Assembly (NCBI GenBank): GCA_038253135.1
Contig: JBBSHJ010000086.1
Coordinates: forward strand, 1-14,138
DNA: 14,138 nt
Origin: JBBSHJ01 sp038253135
GTDB taxonomy: Bacteria > Actinomycetota > Actinomycetes > Mycobacteriales > QHCD01
Direction of reading: 5' to 3'
Under the pieces are notes generated by a model. That model saw nothing but the letters and a program-made list of their open reading frames with translations. It was not told where the DNA came from and searched no databases. Position 1 is the first letter of the stretch, and each line of letters opens with the position of its first letter. The translations under genes were made by a program, and so were the position numbers. Positions 6,905 through 12,922 of the stretch are shown here, one piece after another.

Positions 6905-7527
6905 AGCGCGGCCTCGCGCAGCGCCTCCAGCAGTGCCCGGGCCCGGTCGGCGGTCTCGGCCGCGGTGCCTTTCGTCAGCGCGCTGCCCAGCCCGACGGCG
7001 ACGGCCCCGGCGGCGATGTAGTCCGGCGCGTCGGCGATCGTGACTCCGCCGGTCGGGATGAAGGGGACATGCGGCAGCGGCCCGCGCAGATCGCGCAGGC
7101 CGGCCGGGCCGCCGATCGACGCGGGGAAGAGCTTCACCGCGTCGGCGCCGGCCTCCATCGCGGCCACGATCTCGGTGACCGTGTGCGCGCCGGGGAGCAC
7201 GGGGACGTCGTACCGGTGGCCCGCCGCGATGACCTGGAGGTCGACGTGCGGCGAGACGAGGAACCGCGCGCCGGCGAGGATCGCGAGCCGGGCGCTGGCC
7301 GCGTCGAGCACCGTGCCGGCACCGATGAGGGCGTCGGCGTGGGCCGGACGGGCCAGCTCGCGGATGGCGTCGGTCGTGCCCGGAGTGGTGAAGGCGACCT
7401 CGACGATCCGCAGGCCGGCGCCGACCAGGCTCCCGGCGGCGTCGACGGCCGCGCCGGCCTCGTCGGCACGCACGATGCCGATGACCCGCTGCTCGGCGAT
7501 CCGGTTCATGACCTGCCAGCGATACAC
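6901..7527 (-). CDS. eda: KDPG-type aldolase (2-keto-3-deoxy-6-phosphogluconate aldolase family)
   Basis: This class I aldolase cleaves 2-keto-3-deoxy-6-phosphosugar acids to pyruvate and a three-carbon aldehyde phosphate. The 208-residue chain has the Eda/DgoA pattern: RVIGIVR near the start, the general-base glutamate in RIVEVAFTTPG (E43), IGAGTVLD (68-75), FLVSPHVD (89-96), and the Schiff-base lysine in AVKLFPAS (K132), then FIPTGGV (156-162). I chose the GTG at 7525-7527 because a GAGGAGG Shine-Dalgarno lies at 7534-7540 with a 6-nt gap. The ATG at 7507-7509 and the GTG at 7540-7542 are less well placed. It ends in a 4-bp ATGA overlap with the SDR gene and follows the kinase by 27 bp. The exact sugar acid (gluconate- or galactonate-derived) is uncertain. 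Confidence 0.88.
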   Translation of the reverse strand: MYRWQVMNRIAEQRVIGIVRADEAGAAVDAAGSLVGAGLRIVEVAFTTPGTTDAIRELARPAHADALIGAGTVLDAASARLAILAGARFLVSPHVDLQVIAAGHRYDVPVLPGAHTVTEIVAAMEAGADAVKLFPASIGGPAGLRDLRGPLPHVPFIPTGGVTIADAPDYIAAGAVAVGLGSALTKGTAAETADRARALLEALREAAL

Positions 7528-7533
7528 CTGCCG

Positions 7534-7540
7534 CCTCCTC
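7534..7540 (-). promoter_or_regulatory. Shine-Dalgarno deciding the aldolase start
   Basis: GAGGAGG on the minus strand lies 6 nt before a GTG at 7525-7527. It favours this GTG over the in-frame ATG six codons further on, which has no such site at good distance. Confidence 0.6.
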
Positions 7541-7554
7541 ACCTCGCGCCCCCG

Positions 7555-8610
7555 TCAGCGGCGCACGTCAATGTCTTTCAGTGGGTCATTGTCTTTCAGT
7601 GGGCCAATGTCTTTCGGTGGGTCAGTGCCTGCCGCTGCGCCTGCTGTGGCCGGGCCGTCCGGGACCGGGATCGGGCCGTGCGGCAAGCCTTCCACGTCGC
7701 CCGCGGCGCCGACCGCGAGGGCGCCGAGCGCCGTGCCGCCGTGCAGCGCGGCGGCGACGTCCGTCCCGCGCAGCAGCCCGTCGATGAACCCGGCGGCATA
7801 GGCGTCGCCGGCCCCGACCGGGTCGACCAACACGGCCGAGGCGGCCGGAACGGGCAGGACGTCGGTGCCGTCGTACGCCGTCGAGCCGTTGGCGCCGTCC
7901 TTGATCACCACGAGCCTCGGCCCCGCTCCGAGCAACCGGTGCGCGGCCGCCTCCGCGTCGGGTGTCCCGGTCAGCGCGATCGCCTCGTCCCGGCCGGCCA
8001 GGACCACGTCGGCCCGCCGGATCAGCGGGCGGATCCGCCCGAGGGTCTGCTCGAGCGGGCCGAGCCGGCGGCGCACGTTGGGGTCCAGTGTCACGACCAT
8101 GCCCGCGCCCCGGGCGGCGTCGGCGGCCCGGTAGGTCGCGTCCGCCGCGGTCGTGGAGAGGGCGGGCGTGATGCCGGTGACGTGCAGGATCCGGGCCGAG
8201 GCGACGTAGTCGTCGTCGACGTCCCCGGGCGCGAGGCGCGACCCTGCGCTCCCGGCGCGCAGGTAGAGGACCTCGGTGGCGTGCCCGGGGCGGGCGTCGC
8301 GGACGAGCACCCCCGTCGGCGCCCCGTCGTCGCCGCGCAGCCGGCTGGTGTCGACGCCCTCGCCGCGGATGGCCCGGCGTACGACCGTGCCGAAGGCGTC
8401 GGCGCCGACCCGCCCCGCGAAGCCGACCCGGTACCCGAGCCGCGCCAGCGCGATCGCCACGTTGGACTCGCTGCCCGCGACCAGCCGCCGGAAGCTGCTC
8501 GCCTCGGTCACGGGCACGCCGGGCTCGGCCAGCAGCAGGACCATCGCCTCGCCCAGGGTGATCAGGTCCCGCTCCCGCGTCGCGCGCGGCGGGACCGTGG
8601 GCAGCTGCAT
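7555..8610 (-). CDS. PfkB-family sugar kinase, probable 2-keto-3-deoxygluconate kinase
   Basis: The 351-residue protein has the ribokinase fold signatures: LITLGEAMVLLL (16-27), the substrate-binding AGSESNVAIALARLG (45-59), GFAGRVGADAFG (63-74), and the C-terminal signature DPVGAGDAYAAGF (263-275), whose GAGD carries the catalytic base D269. The neighbouring aldolase and dehydrogenase suggest phosphorylation of 2-keto-3-deoxygluconate or a related acid. The substrate is inferred from context. The ATG at 8608-8610 has no Shine-Dalgarno, but TACCCT lies 7 nt before it, compatible with a leaderless transcript. After about residue 318 the fold ends. A Pro/Ala-rich stretch follows, then a charged tail of three six-residue repeats (P-x-KD core, 329-346), which is unusual for the family. 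Confidence 0.85.
   Translation of the reverse strand: MQLPTVPPRATRERDLITLGEAMVLLLAEPGVPVTEASSFRRLVAGSESNVAIALARLGYRVGFAGRVGADAFGTVVRRAIRGEGVDTSRLRGDDGAPTGVLVRDARPGHATEVLYLRAGSAGSRLAPGDVDDDYVASARILHVTGITPALSTTAADATYRAADAARGAGMVVTLDPNVRRRLGPLEQTLGRIRPLIRRADVVLAGRDEAIALTGTPDAEAAAHRLLGAGPRLVVIKDGANGSTAYDGTDVLPVPAASAVLVDPVGAGDAYAAGFIDGLLRGTDVAAALHGGTALGALAVGAAGDVEGLPHGPIPVPDGPATAGAAAGTDPPKDIGPLKDNDPLKDIDVRR
7568..7621. repeat. Three 18-bp direct repeats in the 3' end of the kinase gene
   Basis: The core TGTCTTTCAGTGGG starts at 7572 and 7590, and a copy with one change (CGG for CAG) starts at 7608, an exact 18-bp period. On the minus strand the repeats encode DPPKDI, GPLKDN and DPLKDI. They are clearly richer in A and T than the sequence around them. 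Confidence 0.85.
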
Positions 8611-8617
8611 GGCGGTG

Positions 8618-8623
8618 AGGGTA
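8618..8623 (-). promoter_or_regulatory. Candidate -10 element for leaderless kinase transcript
   Basis: TACCCT on the minus strand fits TANNNT and ends 7 nt before the ATG of the PfkB kinase gene. That spacing would place the transcription start at or next to the start codon. No convincing -35 box is seen. Confidence 0.35.
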
Positions 8624-8651
8624 TCGGCCGCGGGCGGTGTCCGGGTCGGGC

Positions 8652-9545
8652 TCAGGCCAGCGCCGTGACGGCCTCGACGGTCAGCGCCCGCGGCTCGATG
8701 GTCTTGCCCGCGCACGGATCCGCCGTGGCCGGGCCGAGCGCCATCGGCGCCAGCGTGACCTCCCAGCGCCGCCCGTCCAGATGCCGTACGACGCGCCGGT
8801 CACCTGCGGCCGCGTCGTCGACGACGATCGCGTCGGCGCCGGTCTCGCCGATCGCCTCCCGCACCGCCAGCTCCGCGATCTGGCCGGGGCGGTCGTAGGC
8901 CGACCGCCCGCGGCACCGGTCGGCGGTCATCGCCCCGGCCGCTGCCGCTTCGACGGCCGCGCGCGCCGCCGCCGCGTCCCAGCGACCGTAGGCGTAACCG
9001 GTCGGGAGCAGCACGCCGGTGGGTGCGAACCGGTGCCCGCCGAGGTGGGAGGACTCCCACAGGTCGAGGCCGGCCGCGTCGAGCTCGCTCGCGAGTGCGC
9101 GACCGAGGACCGCGCAGCAGGTGTCCCGCTTGGCGTTGGTGCAGACCAGGAGCATCGGGTCGGACCCGGCCGGGCGCCCGGCTCCGCTCAGGTCGGCGAG
9201 GTCGAGATCCAGCAGGTCGCGGCCGTGCGTGAAATCGACCCGCTGGACCCATGACGCGCCCGGGCGGGTCGAGGCCGCGTACGCCGTGCGCGCGGCTCCG
9301 TGCGCATTGCGGCCGGGCCGGCGGATCAGGCCGATGCGGACCCCGGCAGCGGACCCGCGGCGCTCCAGCTCGGCGCCGATCGCCGGGTCGAAGTCGCTCT
9401 GCGTCACGGCCTTGTGGCCCCACGCCCCGGGCTGCTCGATCAGCAGCCAGCCCGGCGCGACCGGTGCGGTGCCGGCGAGCGGCTCGCCGAGGGCGGCCGA
9501 GAGCGCGCTGCAGCTGGAAATGCCGGTCTCGGCCTGCGCTGTCAT
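8652..9545 (-). CDS. Sucrase/ferredoxin-like (Suc_Fer) family protein
   Basis: The 297-residue protein matches the sucrase/ferredoxin-like family (thioredoxin-like ferredoxin fold). It has an N-terminal CSALS (C12), a central LLVCTNAKRDTCCAVLGR (132-149) with C135, C143 and C144, and the family's SSHLGGHRFAPTGVLLP (165-181). Late cysteines C211 and C278 are also present. The CTNAKRDTCC and HLGGHRFAPT blocks probably carry the iron-sulfur cluster ligands. The family has no well-established reaction that I can state, and the name sucrase is historical. The ATG at 9543-9545 is preferred. The frame continues upstream to 9662 but overlaps the accE coding region there. It follows accE by 35 bp, so it is probably cotranscribed with the carboxylase genes. 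Confidence 0.8.
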   Translation of the reverse strand: MTAQAETGISSCSALSAALGEPLAGTAPVAPGWLLIEQPGAWGHKAVTQSDFDPAIGAELERRGSAAGVRIGLIRRPGRNAHGAARTAYAASTRPGASWVQRVDFTHGRDLLDLDLADLSGAGRPAGSDPMLLVCTNAKRDTCCAVLGRALASELDAAGLDLWESSHLGGHRFAPTGVLLPTGYAYGRWDAAAARAAVEAAAAGAMTADRCRGRSAYDRPGQIAELAVREAIGETGADAIVVDDAAAGDRRVVRHLDGRRWEVTLAPMALGPATADPCAGKTIEPRALTVEAVTALA

Positions 9546-9580
9546 CGATGCCAGTCTTGCATCCGGCCAGGCGGTCCCGG

Positions 9581-9799
9581 CTATCCCGGCCGGCCCGACC
9601 GGCGCCACCGTCCGGGTCCGGCCGTCAGCGGGGAGCGCAGCAGGACCCGGCGATCGGCCCACGCCGATGTCGGGGCCGGCCGGGCTGCGCCCCGGCCGGG
9701 CAGCGCCGCCAGCACGGCGGTGATGGCGGCCAACTCCTCCGCGGTGGGATTGCCCCGCACCACGTGGAGCACCGGTGGCTCCGGGCCCTGCGAGCTCAC
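9581..9799 (-). CDS. accE: Acyl-CoA carboxylase epsilon subunit
   Basis: This 72-residue protein starts at a GTG (9797-9799) that overlaps the TGA of the beta gene, giving a GTGA overlap. Residues 10-34 (VLHVVRGNPTAEELAAITAVL and on) are the core signature of the actinobacterial epsilon subunit: a short strand, then RGNPT-x-EEL-AA and a helix. The end is rich in Arg, Pro, Gly and Trp (SAWADRR, then GRWRR). Epsilon subunits are small, poorly conserved proteins that hold alpha and beta subunits together and raise activity. Size and position directly after beta agree with this. The gene is easy to miss because its frame is also open upstream inside the beta gene. Confidence 0.9.
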   Translation of the reverse strand: MSSQGPEPPVLHVVRGNPTAEELAAITAVLAALPGRGAARPAPTSAWADRRVLLRSPLTAGPGRWRRSGRPG

Positions 9800-11385
9800 A
9801 GCGGGATGTTCCCGTGCTTCTTCGGCGGCAGGGTCTGCCGTTTGGTCCGCAGCATCCGCAGCGAGTCGACGATGTATTTGCGGGTGTGGCTCGGCGGGAT
9901 CACCGCGTCGATGTATCCGCGCTCGGCCGCCTCGTAGGGATTGAGCAGCGTGTCCTCGTAGGCCGCGATGCGTTCGGCCCGCAGCGCGTCCGGATCCTCG
10001 GCCGTCGCGAGCTCGCGCCGGTGCAGGATGTTGACCGCGCCCTGCGCGCCCATGACGGCGATCTGCGCCGTCGGCCAGGCGATATTCATGTCGGCGCCGA
10101 GATGCTTTGACCCCATGACGTCGTACGCCCCGCCGAATGCCTTGCGCGTGATCAGGGTGACCTTCGGGACGGTCGCCTCGGCGTAGGCGTAGATCAGCTT
10201 CGCGCCGCGCCGGATGATGCCGTCGTATTCCTGCGACGTCCCCGGTAGGAACCCCGGCACGTCGACCAGGGTCAGCACCGGAATGTTGAAGGCATCGCAC
10301 GTCCGCACGAAGCGGGCCGCCTTCTCCGACGCGTTGATGTCGAGGCAGCCGGCGAATTGCATCGGCTGGTTCGCGACGACCCCGATGCTGTGGCCCTCGA
10401 TCCGGCCGAATCCGCAAATGATATTCGGCGCGAAGAGCGCCTGCACCTCGCAGAATTCGCCGTCATCCAGCACGTGCTCGACGATCGTGTGCATGTCATA
10501 GGGCTGGTTCGCCGAGTCGGGGACGAAGGAATCAAGAAAGGCATCCTCCTCGCCGACCTCTGCGAGCACCTCCGCGTCGTAGGTCGGCGGATCGTCGAGA
10601 TTGTTGCTGGGCAGATAGGCCAGCAACGCCTTGACGTAATCGACGGCGTCACCCTCGTCCTTGGCGAGGTAATGCGCCGCCCCGGACGTGGAATTGTGCA
10701 TCCGCGCCCCGCCAAGCTCCTCGAAACCGACGTCCTCACCGGTGACCGCACGAATCACGTCGGGCCCGGTGATGAACATGAACGACTTCTCGTCCACCAT
10801 CACCGTGAAATCCGTCAGCGCCGGTGAATACACGTGCCCGCCGGTCGCGGCACCCATGATCAGGGAGATCTGCGGGATGACCCCGGACGCCAGGGTGTTG
10901 CGGTAGAAGATCTCGCCGTAGAGCCCGAGCGAGACCACGCCCTCCTGGATGCGCGCACCGGCGCCCTCATTGATCCCGACGATCGGGCACCCGGTCTTGA
11001 GTGCCAGGTCCAGCACCTTGACGATCTTCTCGCCGTAGACCTGCCCGAGGCTGCCACCGAAGATCGTGAAGTCCTGGCTGAAGACGCAGACCTTGCGGCC
11101 GTCGACCGTGCCGTATCCGGTGACGACTCCGTCGCCGTACGGCCGGTTCTTCTCCAGGCCGAAGCTCGTCGACCGGTGCCGGGCCAGCTCGTCCAGCTCG
11201 ACGAACGAGCCGGGATCGAGCAACGCCCCGATCCGCTCCCGCGCGGTCTGCTTGCCCCGCGCGTGCTGCGCCTCGACCGCGCGGGCCGATCCGGCATGCA
11301 CCGCCTCCTCGTTGCGGCGCTGTAGCTCGGCCAGCTTGCCGGCGGTGGTGTGCGGATCGGGGGCAGGGCCCGGGTCGGCGTTCAC
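9796..11385 (-). CDS. pccB: Acyl-CoA (propionyl-CoA) carboxylase beta subunit, carboxyltransferase
   Basis: From a GTG at 11383-11385 the protein has 529 residues, very close to known actinobacterial PccB/AccD5 proteins of about 530-550. The N-terminal carboxyltransferase half includes RERIGALLDPGSF (49-61), FSQDFTIFGGSLG (102-114) and the GAGARIQEGV block (141-150). The C-terminal half includes QPMQFAGCLDI (340-350), VDVPGFLPGTSQE (374-386) and RKAFGGAYDVMGSK (414-427). Asp422 stands at the position known in Streptomyces coelicolor PccB to set acyl-CoA specificity, consistent with use of propionyl-CoA (and possibly acetyl-CoA). TAGGCT lies 8 nt before the GTG and may drive a leaderless transcript. 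A GTG at 11418 would add 11 poorly conserved residues. It probably leads the nine-gene run. Confidence 0.94.
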   Translation of the reverse strand: MNADPGPAPDPHTTAGKLAELQRRNEEAVHAGSARAVEAQHARGKQTARERIGALLDPGSFVELDELARHRSTSFGLEKNRPYGDGVVTGYGTVDGRKVCVFSQDFTIFGGSLGQVYGEKIVKVLDLALKTGCPIVGINEGAGARIQEGVVSLGLYGEIFYRNTLASGVIPQISLIMGAATGGHVYSPALTDFTVMVDEKSFMFITGPDVIRAVTGEDVGFEELGGARMHNSTSGAAHYLAKDEGDAVDYVKALLAYLPSNNLDDPPTYDAEVLAEVGEEDAFLDSFVPDSANQPYDMHTIVEHVLDDGEFCEVQALFAPNIICGFGRIEGHSIGVVANQPMQFAGCLDINASEKAARFVRTCDAFNIPVLTLVDVPGFLPGTSQEYDGIIRRGAKLIYAYAEATVPKVTLITRKAFGGAYDVMGSKHLGADMNIAWPTAQIAVMGAQGAVNILHRRELATAEDPDALRAERIAAYEDTLLNPYEAAERGYIDAVIPPSHTRKYIVDSLRMLRTKRQTLPPKKHGNIPL

Positions 11386-11393
11386 GCCTCGTG

Positions 11394-11399
11394 AGCCTA
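11394..11399 (-). promoter_or_regulatory. Candidate -10 element for leaderless pccB transcript
   Basis: TAGGCT on the minus strand fits TANNNT, with 8 nt between it and the chosen GTG. No Shine-Dalgarno precedes this GTG. It would give the carboxylase run a promoter separate from the upstream regulator gene. Confidence 0.4.
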
Positions 11400-11423
11400 A
11401 CGGGCTGGCCGCAGGCACCGCCG

Positions 11424-11442
11424 CCGCCGGATCAGCCGGCGG
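11424..11442 (-). terminator. Hairpin overlapping the stop codon of the receiverless regulator gene
   Basis: CCGCCGG (11424-11430) and CCGGCGG (11436-11442) form a 7-bp all-GC stem with a 5-nt loop that contains most of the TGA stop (11432-11434). It lies between the winged-helix gene and pccB. It may end or attenuate transcription of the first before the second. No U-tract follows. Confidence 0.45.
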
Positions 11443-11791
11443 GGCGCAGCACGTAGCCCGCGCCGCGTTTGGTGTGGATCATCGGTGCGCGGCCGGCGTC
11501 GATCTTCCTGCGCAGATAGGAGATGTAGAGCTCGACGACGTTGGCCTGACCACCGAAGTCGTAGCTCCAGACGCGATCGAGGATCTGCGCCTTGGACAGC
11601 ACCCGGCGGGGATTGCACATCAGGTAGCGCAGCAGCGCGAACTCCGTCGCCGTGAGCGCCACCGGTACGCCGTCGCGGCGGACCTCGTGGCTCTCCTCAT
11701 CGAGCTCGAGACCCCCGACCCGCAGGATCGAATGGTCGCCGCGGGGTCGCGTCGTACCGGCCCGCTGCGTGTTCGTCGTCGCTATCCGCAT
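11432..11791 (-). CDS. OmpR/PhoB-type winged-helix DNA-binding protein without receiver domain
   Basis: The 119-residue protein is a complete transcriptional-regulator C-terminal domain of response regulator type. It has LRVGGLELDEESHEVRRDG (23-41), VALTATEFALLRYLM (44-58), RVLSKAQILDRVW (63-75), the recognition-helix segment NVVELYISYLRRKID (84-98) and HTKRGAGYVLRPAG at the end. The pattern is close to the DNA-binding half of mycobacterial PhoP-like regulators. Response regulators normally have about 220-240 residues with a phospho-accepting receiver first. Here the domain has only a 20-residue polar leader. The ATG at 11789-11791 has its own GGAGGA Shine-Dalgarno (11797-11802, 5-nt gap). 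No receiver sequence is visible upstream in any frame before birA. It therefore looks like a genuine phosphorylation-independent regulator, perhaps controlling itself through the boxes at 11850-11889. Confidence 0.88.
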   Translation of the reverse strand: MRIATTNTQRAGTTRPRGDHSILRVGGLELDEESHEVRRDGVPVALTATEFALLRYLMCNPRRVLSKAQILDRVWSYDFGGQANVVELYISYLRRKIDAGRAPMIHTKRGAGYVLRPAG

Positions 11792-11796
11792 CCGCT

Positions 11797-11802
11797 TCCT
11801 CC
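11797..11802 (-). promoter_or_regulatory. Shine-Dalgarno of the receiverless regulator
   Basis: GGAGGA on the minus strand lies 5 nt before the ATG at 11789-11791. It supports a native start here rather than a broken longer gene. Confidence 0.7.
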
Positions 11803-11849
11803 GCGCCGTGCTGTGTCGATGCCGCGTTGATCGAAGCCTGACCTCTCGG

Positions 11850-11889
11850 TCTGTGGACCGGTTGAGAGGATCCTGTGGGTTTGCTGTGA
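11850..11889. promoter_or_regulatory. Four PhoP-like 7-bp boxes in 11-bp phase
   Basis: On the plus strand the boxes are TCTGTGG (11850-11856), GTTGAGA (11861-11867), CCTGTGG (11872-11878) and GCTGTGA (11883-11889), each separated by exactly 4 bp. The last is the exact complement of TCACAGC, the half-site reported for mycobacterial PhoP, which binds as direct repeats with 4-bp gaps. The other three match at 5 of 7 positions. The boxes lie 58-98 bp upstream of a gene for a PhoP-like DNA-binding domain and 65-105 bp upstream of birA. An imperfect hairpin (CCTCTC 11842-11847 with GAGAGG 11864-11869) overlaps boxes 1 and 2. Confidence 0.6.
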
Positions 11890-11941
11890 AGGTCGCTCCG
11901 GGATGATCGCGGCGGCGGCGGTGCCGGCCGGCGGGCCTCGT

Positions 11942-11947
11942 TAGCGT
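11942..11947 (+). promoter_or_regulatory. Candidate -10 element for leaderless birA transcript
   Basis: TAGCGT fits TANNNT and ends 7 nt before the birA ATG at 11955. No Shine-Dalgarno is present. The distance is that expected for a transcript starting at the initiation codon. Confidence 0.4.
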
Positions 11948-11954
11948 TGCCTCG

Positions 11955-12785
11955 ATGAGCAGCCCCTACTCCCGGCTCGACCGGCCGCCCCTGTCGGCGG
12001 ACCGGTTGCAGTCGGCTTTGGTCCGGCCGGGCGCGCTGTGGCAGCAGATCAGCGTGGTGGCCGAGACCGGCTCGACCAACGACGACCTTGCCGCAGCCGC
12101 CGCCGAGCTGGCCGAGGGCACGGTCCTCGTCGCCGAGTCCCAGGTCGCCGGGCGGGGCCGGGCCGGGCGCACCTGGACGGCGCCGCCGCGGGCGGGGATC
12201 ACGGTGTCCGTCCTGCTTCGCCCGCCGGAGCCGACCCGACCGAGCTGGGGATGGCTTGCGCTGCTCGCCGGGCTCTCGGCGGCGGTCGCGCTGTCCCGGA
12301 TCACCGGGACCGACGTCGGTCTCAAGTGGCCCAACGACCTGCTGGCCGGCCCGGACGAGCGCAAGCTCGGCGGGATCCTGGCCCAGGTGGTGGGGACCGC
12401 CGTGATCGTGGGCATCGGCGTCAACGTCACGGCGAGCGCGGACGAGCTGCCCGGTCCTGAGGCGACGTCCCTCCTGCTGCAGGGCGCGACCTGCACCGAT
12501 CGCGACCCGTTGCTGCGGGCCGTGCTGCGGGAAATCGCGGTCCGGTACGCCGGGTGGTGCGGTGCTGACGGCGACGCTGATCGTTGCGGGCTGCATCCGG
12601 CGTACGACGCCGTGTGCCGCACGCTCGGCCGCGAGGTCGACGTCTCGCTCCCGGGTGGCTCCACCCTGCGCGGCGACGCGATCGGCGTTGACGGTGCCGG
12701 CCGCCTGCAGGTCCGGCCGGCGGACGGGACACCGGTCTCGGTCACGGCGGCAGACGTCGTACACGTGCGCCTCGCAGGGCAATGA
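11955..12785 (+). CDS. birA: Biotin-[acetyl-CoA-carboxylase] ligase
   Basis: This 276-residue enzyme joins biotin, through biotinyl-AMP, to the lysine of carrier domains such as the EAMKM lysine of the alpha subunit encoded nearby. It starts directly with the catalytic domain, without the N-terminal helix-turn-helix of E. coli BirA. It is thus a class I ligase and probably not a repressor. Visible motifs are AETGSTNDD (36-44), the adenylate-binding GRGRAGRTW (67-75), LKWPNDLL (123-130) and RKLGGILAQV (136-145), with IVGIGVNV (151-158) after it. The C-terminal small domain contains GREVDVSLPGG and VRPADGTPVSV. It is divergent from the receiverless regulator gene, and its start may be leaderless. 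Location next to the carboxylase genes fits their shared need for biotinylation. Confidence 0.93.
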   Translation: MSSPYSRLDRPPLSADRLQSALVRPGALWQQISVVAETGSTNDDLAAAAAELAEGTVLVAESQVAGRGRAGRTWTAPPRAGITVSVLLRPPEPTRPSWGWLALLAGLSAAVALSRITGTDVGLKWPNDLLAGPDERKLGGILAQVVGTAVIVGIGVNVTASADELPGPEATSLLLQGATCTDRDPLLRAVLREIAVRYAGWCGADGDADRCGLHPAYDAVCRTLGREVDVSLPGGSTLRGDAIGVDGAGRLQVRPADGTPVSVTAADVVHVRLAGQ

Positions 12786-12827
12786 GTCGGGTCGCCGAAA
12801 CTGCCGGTAGGGAGGGTCGGCTGTCCT

Positions 12828-12833
12828 TACGAT
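12828..12833 (+). promoter_or_regulatory. Candidate -10 element for the PH-domain gene
   Basis: TACGAT is a good TANNNT match in the 137-bp gap between birA and the PH-domain gene. It would give an untranslated leader of about 80 nt. No clear -35 box is seen. Confidence 0.35.
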
Positions 12834-12911
12834 GCTCGAACGGCCATGCTTGCGGAGCGCACCCTGTGCGTTCGGCCGCCGTTGCGCACGGCACCTGAAG
12901 CCATCGAGACC

Positions 12912-12918
12912 GAGGAGG
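12912..12918 (+). promoter_or_regulatory. Shine-Dalgarno deciding the PH-domain protein start
   Basis: GAGGAGG lies 4 nt before the GTG at 12923. It supports this GTG as the start of the membrane PH-domain protein. Confidence 0.7.
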
Positions 12919-12922
12919 CGTC

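Noticed and set aside
9546..9662. N-terminal extension of the Suc_Fer protein
   Set aside because: It overlaps the end of accE and adds Pro/Gly/Ala-rich codons. The ATG at 9543-9545 starts shortly before the first conserved Cys.
12837..12874. Possible riboswitch-like folding in the leader of the PH-domain gene (CGAACG with CGTTCG)
   Set aside because: It has only a 6-bp outer pairing and a small inner stem, matches no known riboswitch pattern, and such pairings are frequent at this GC content.
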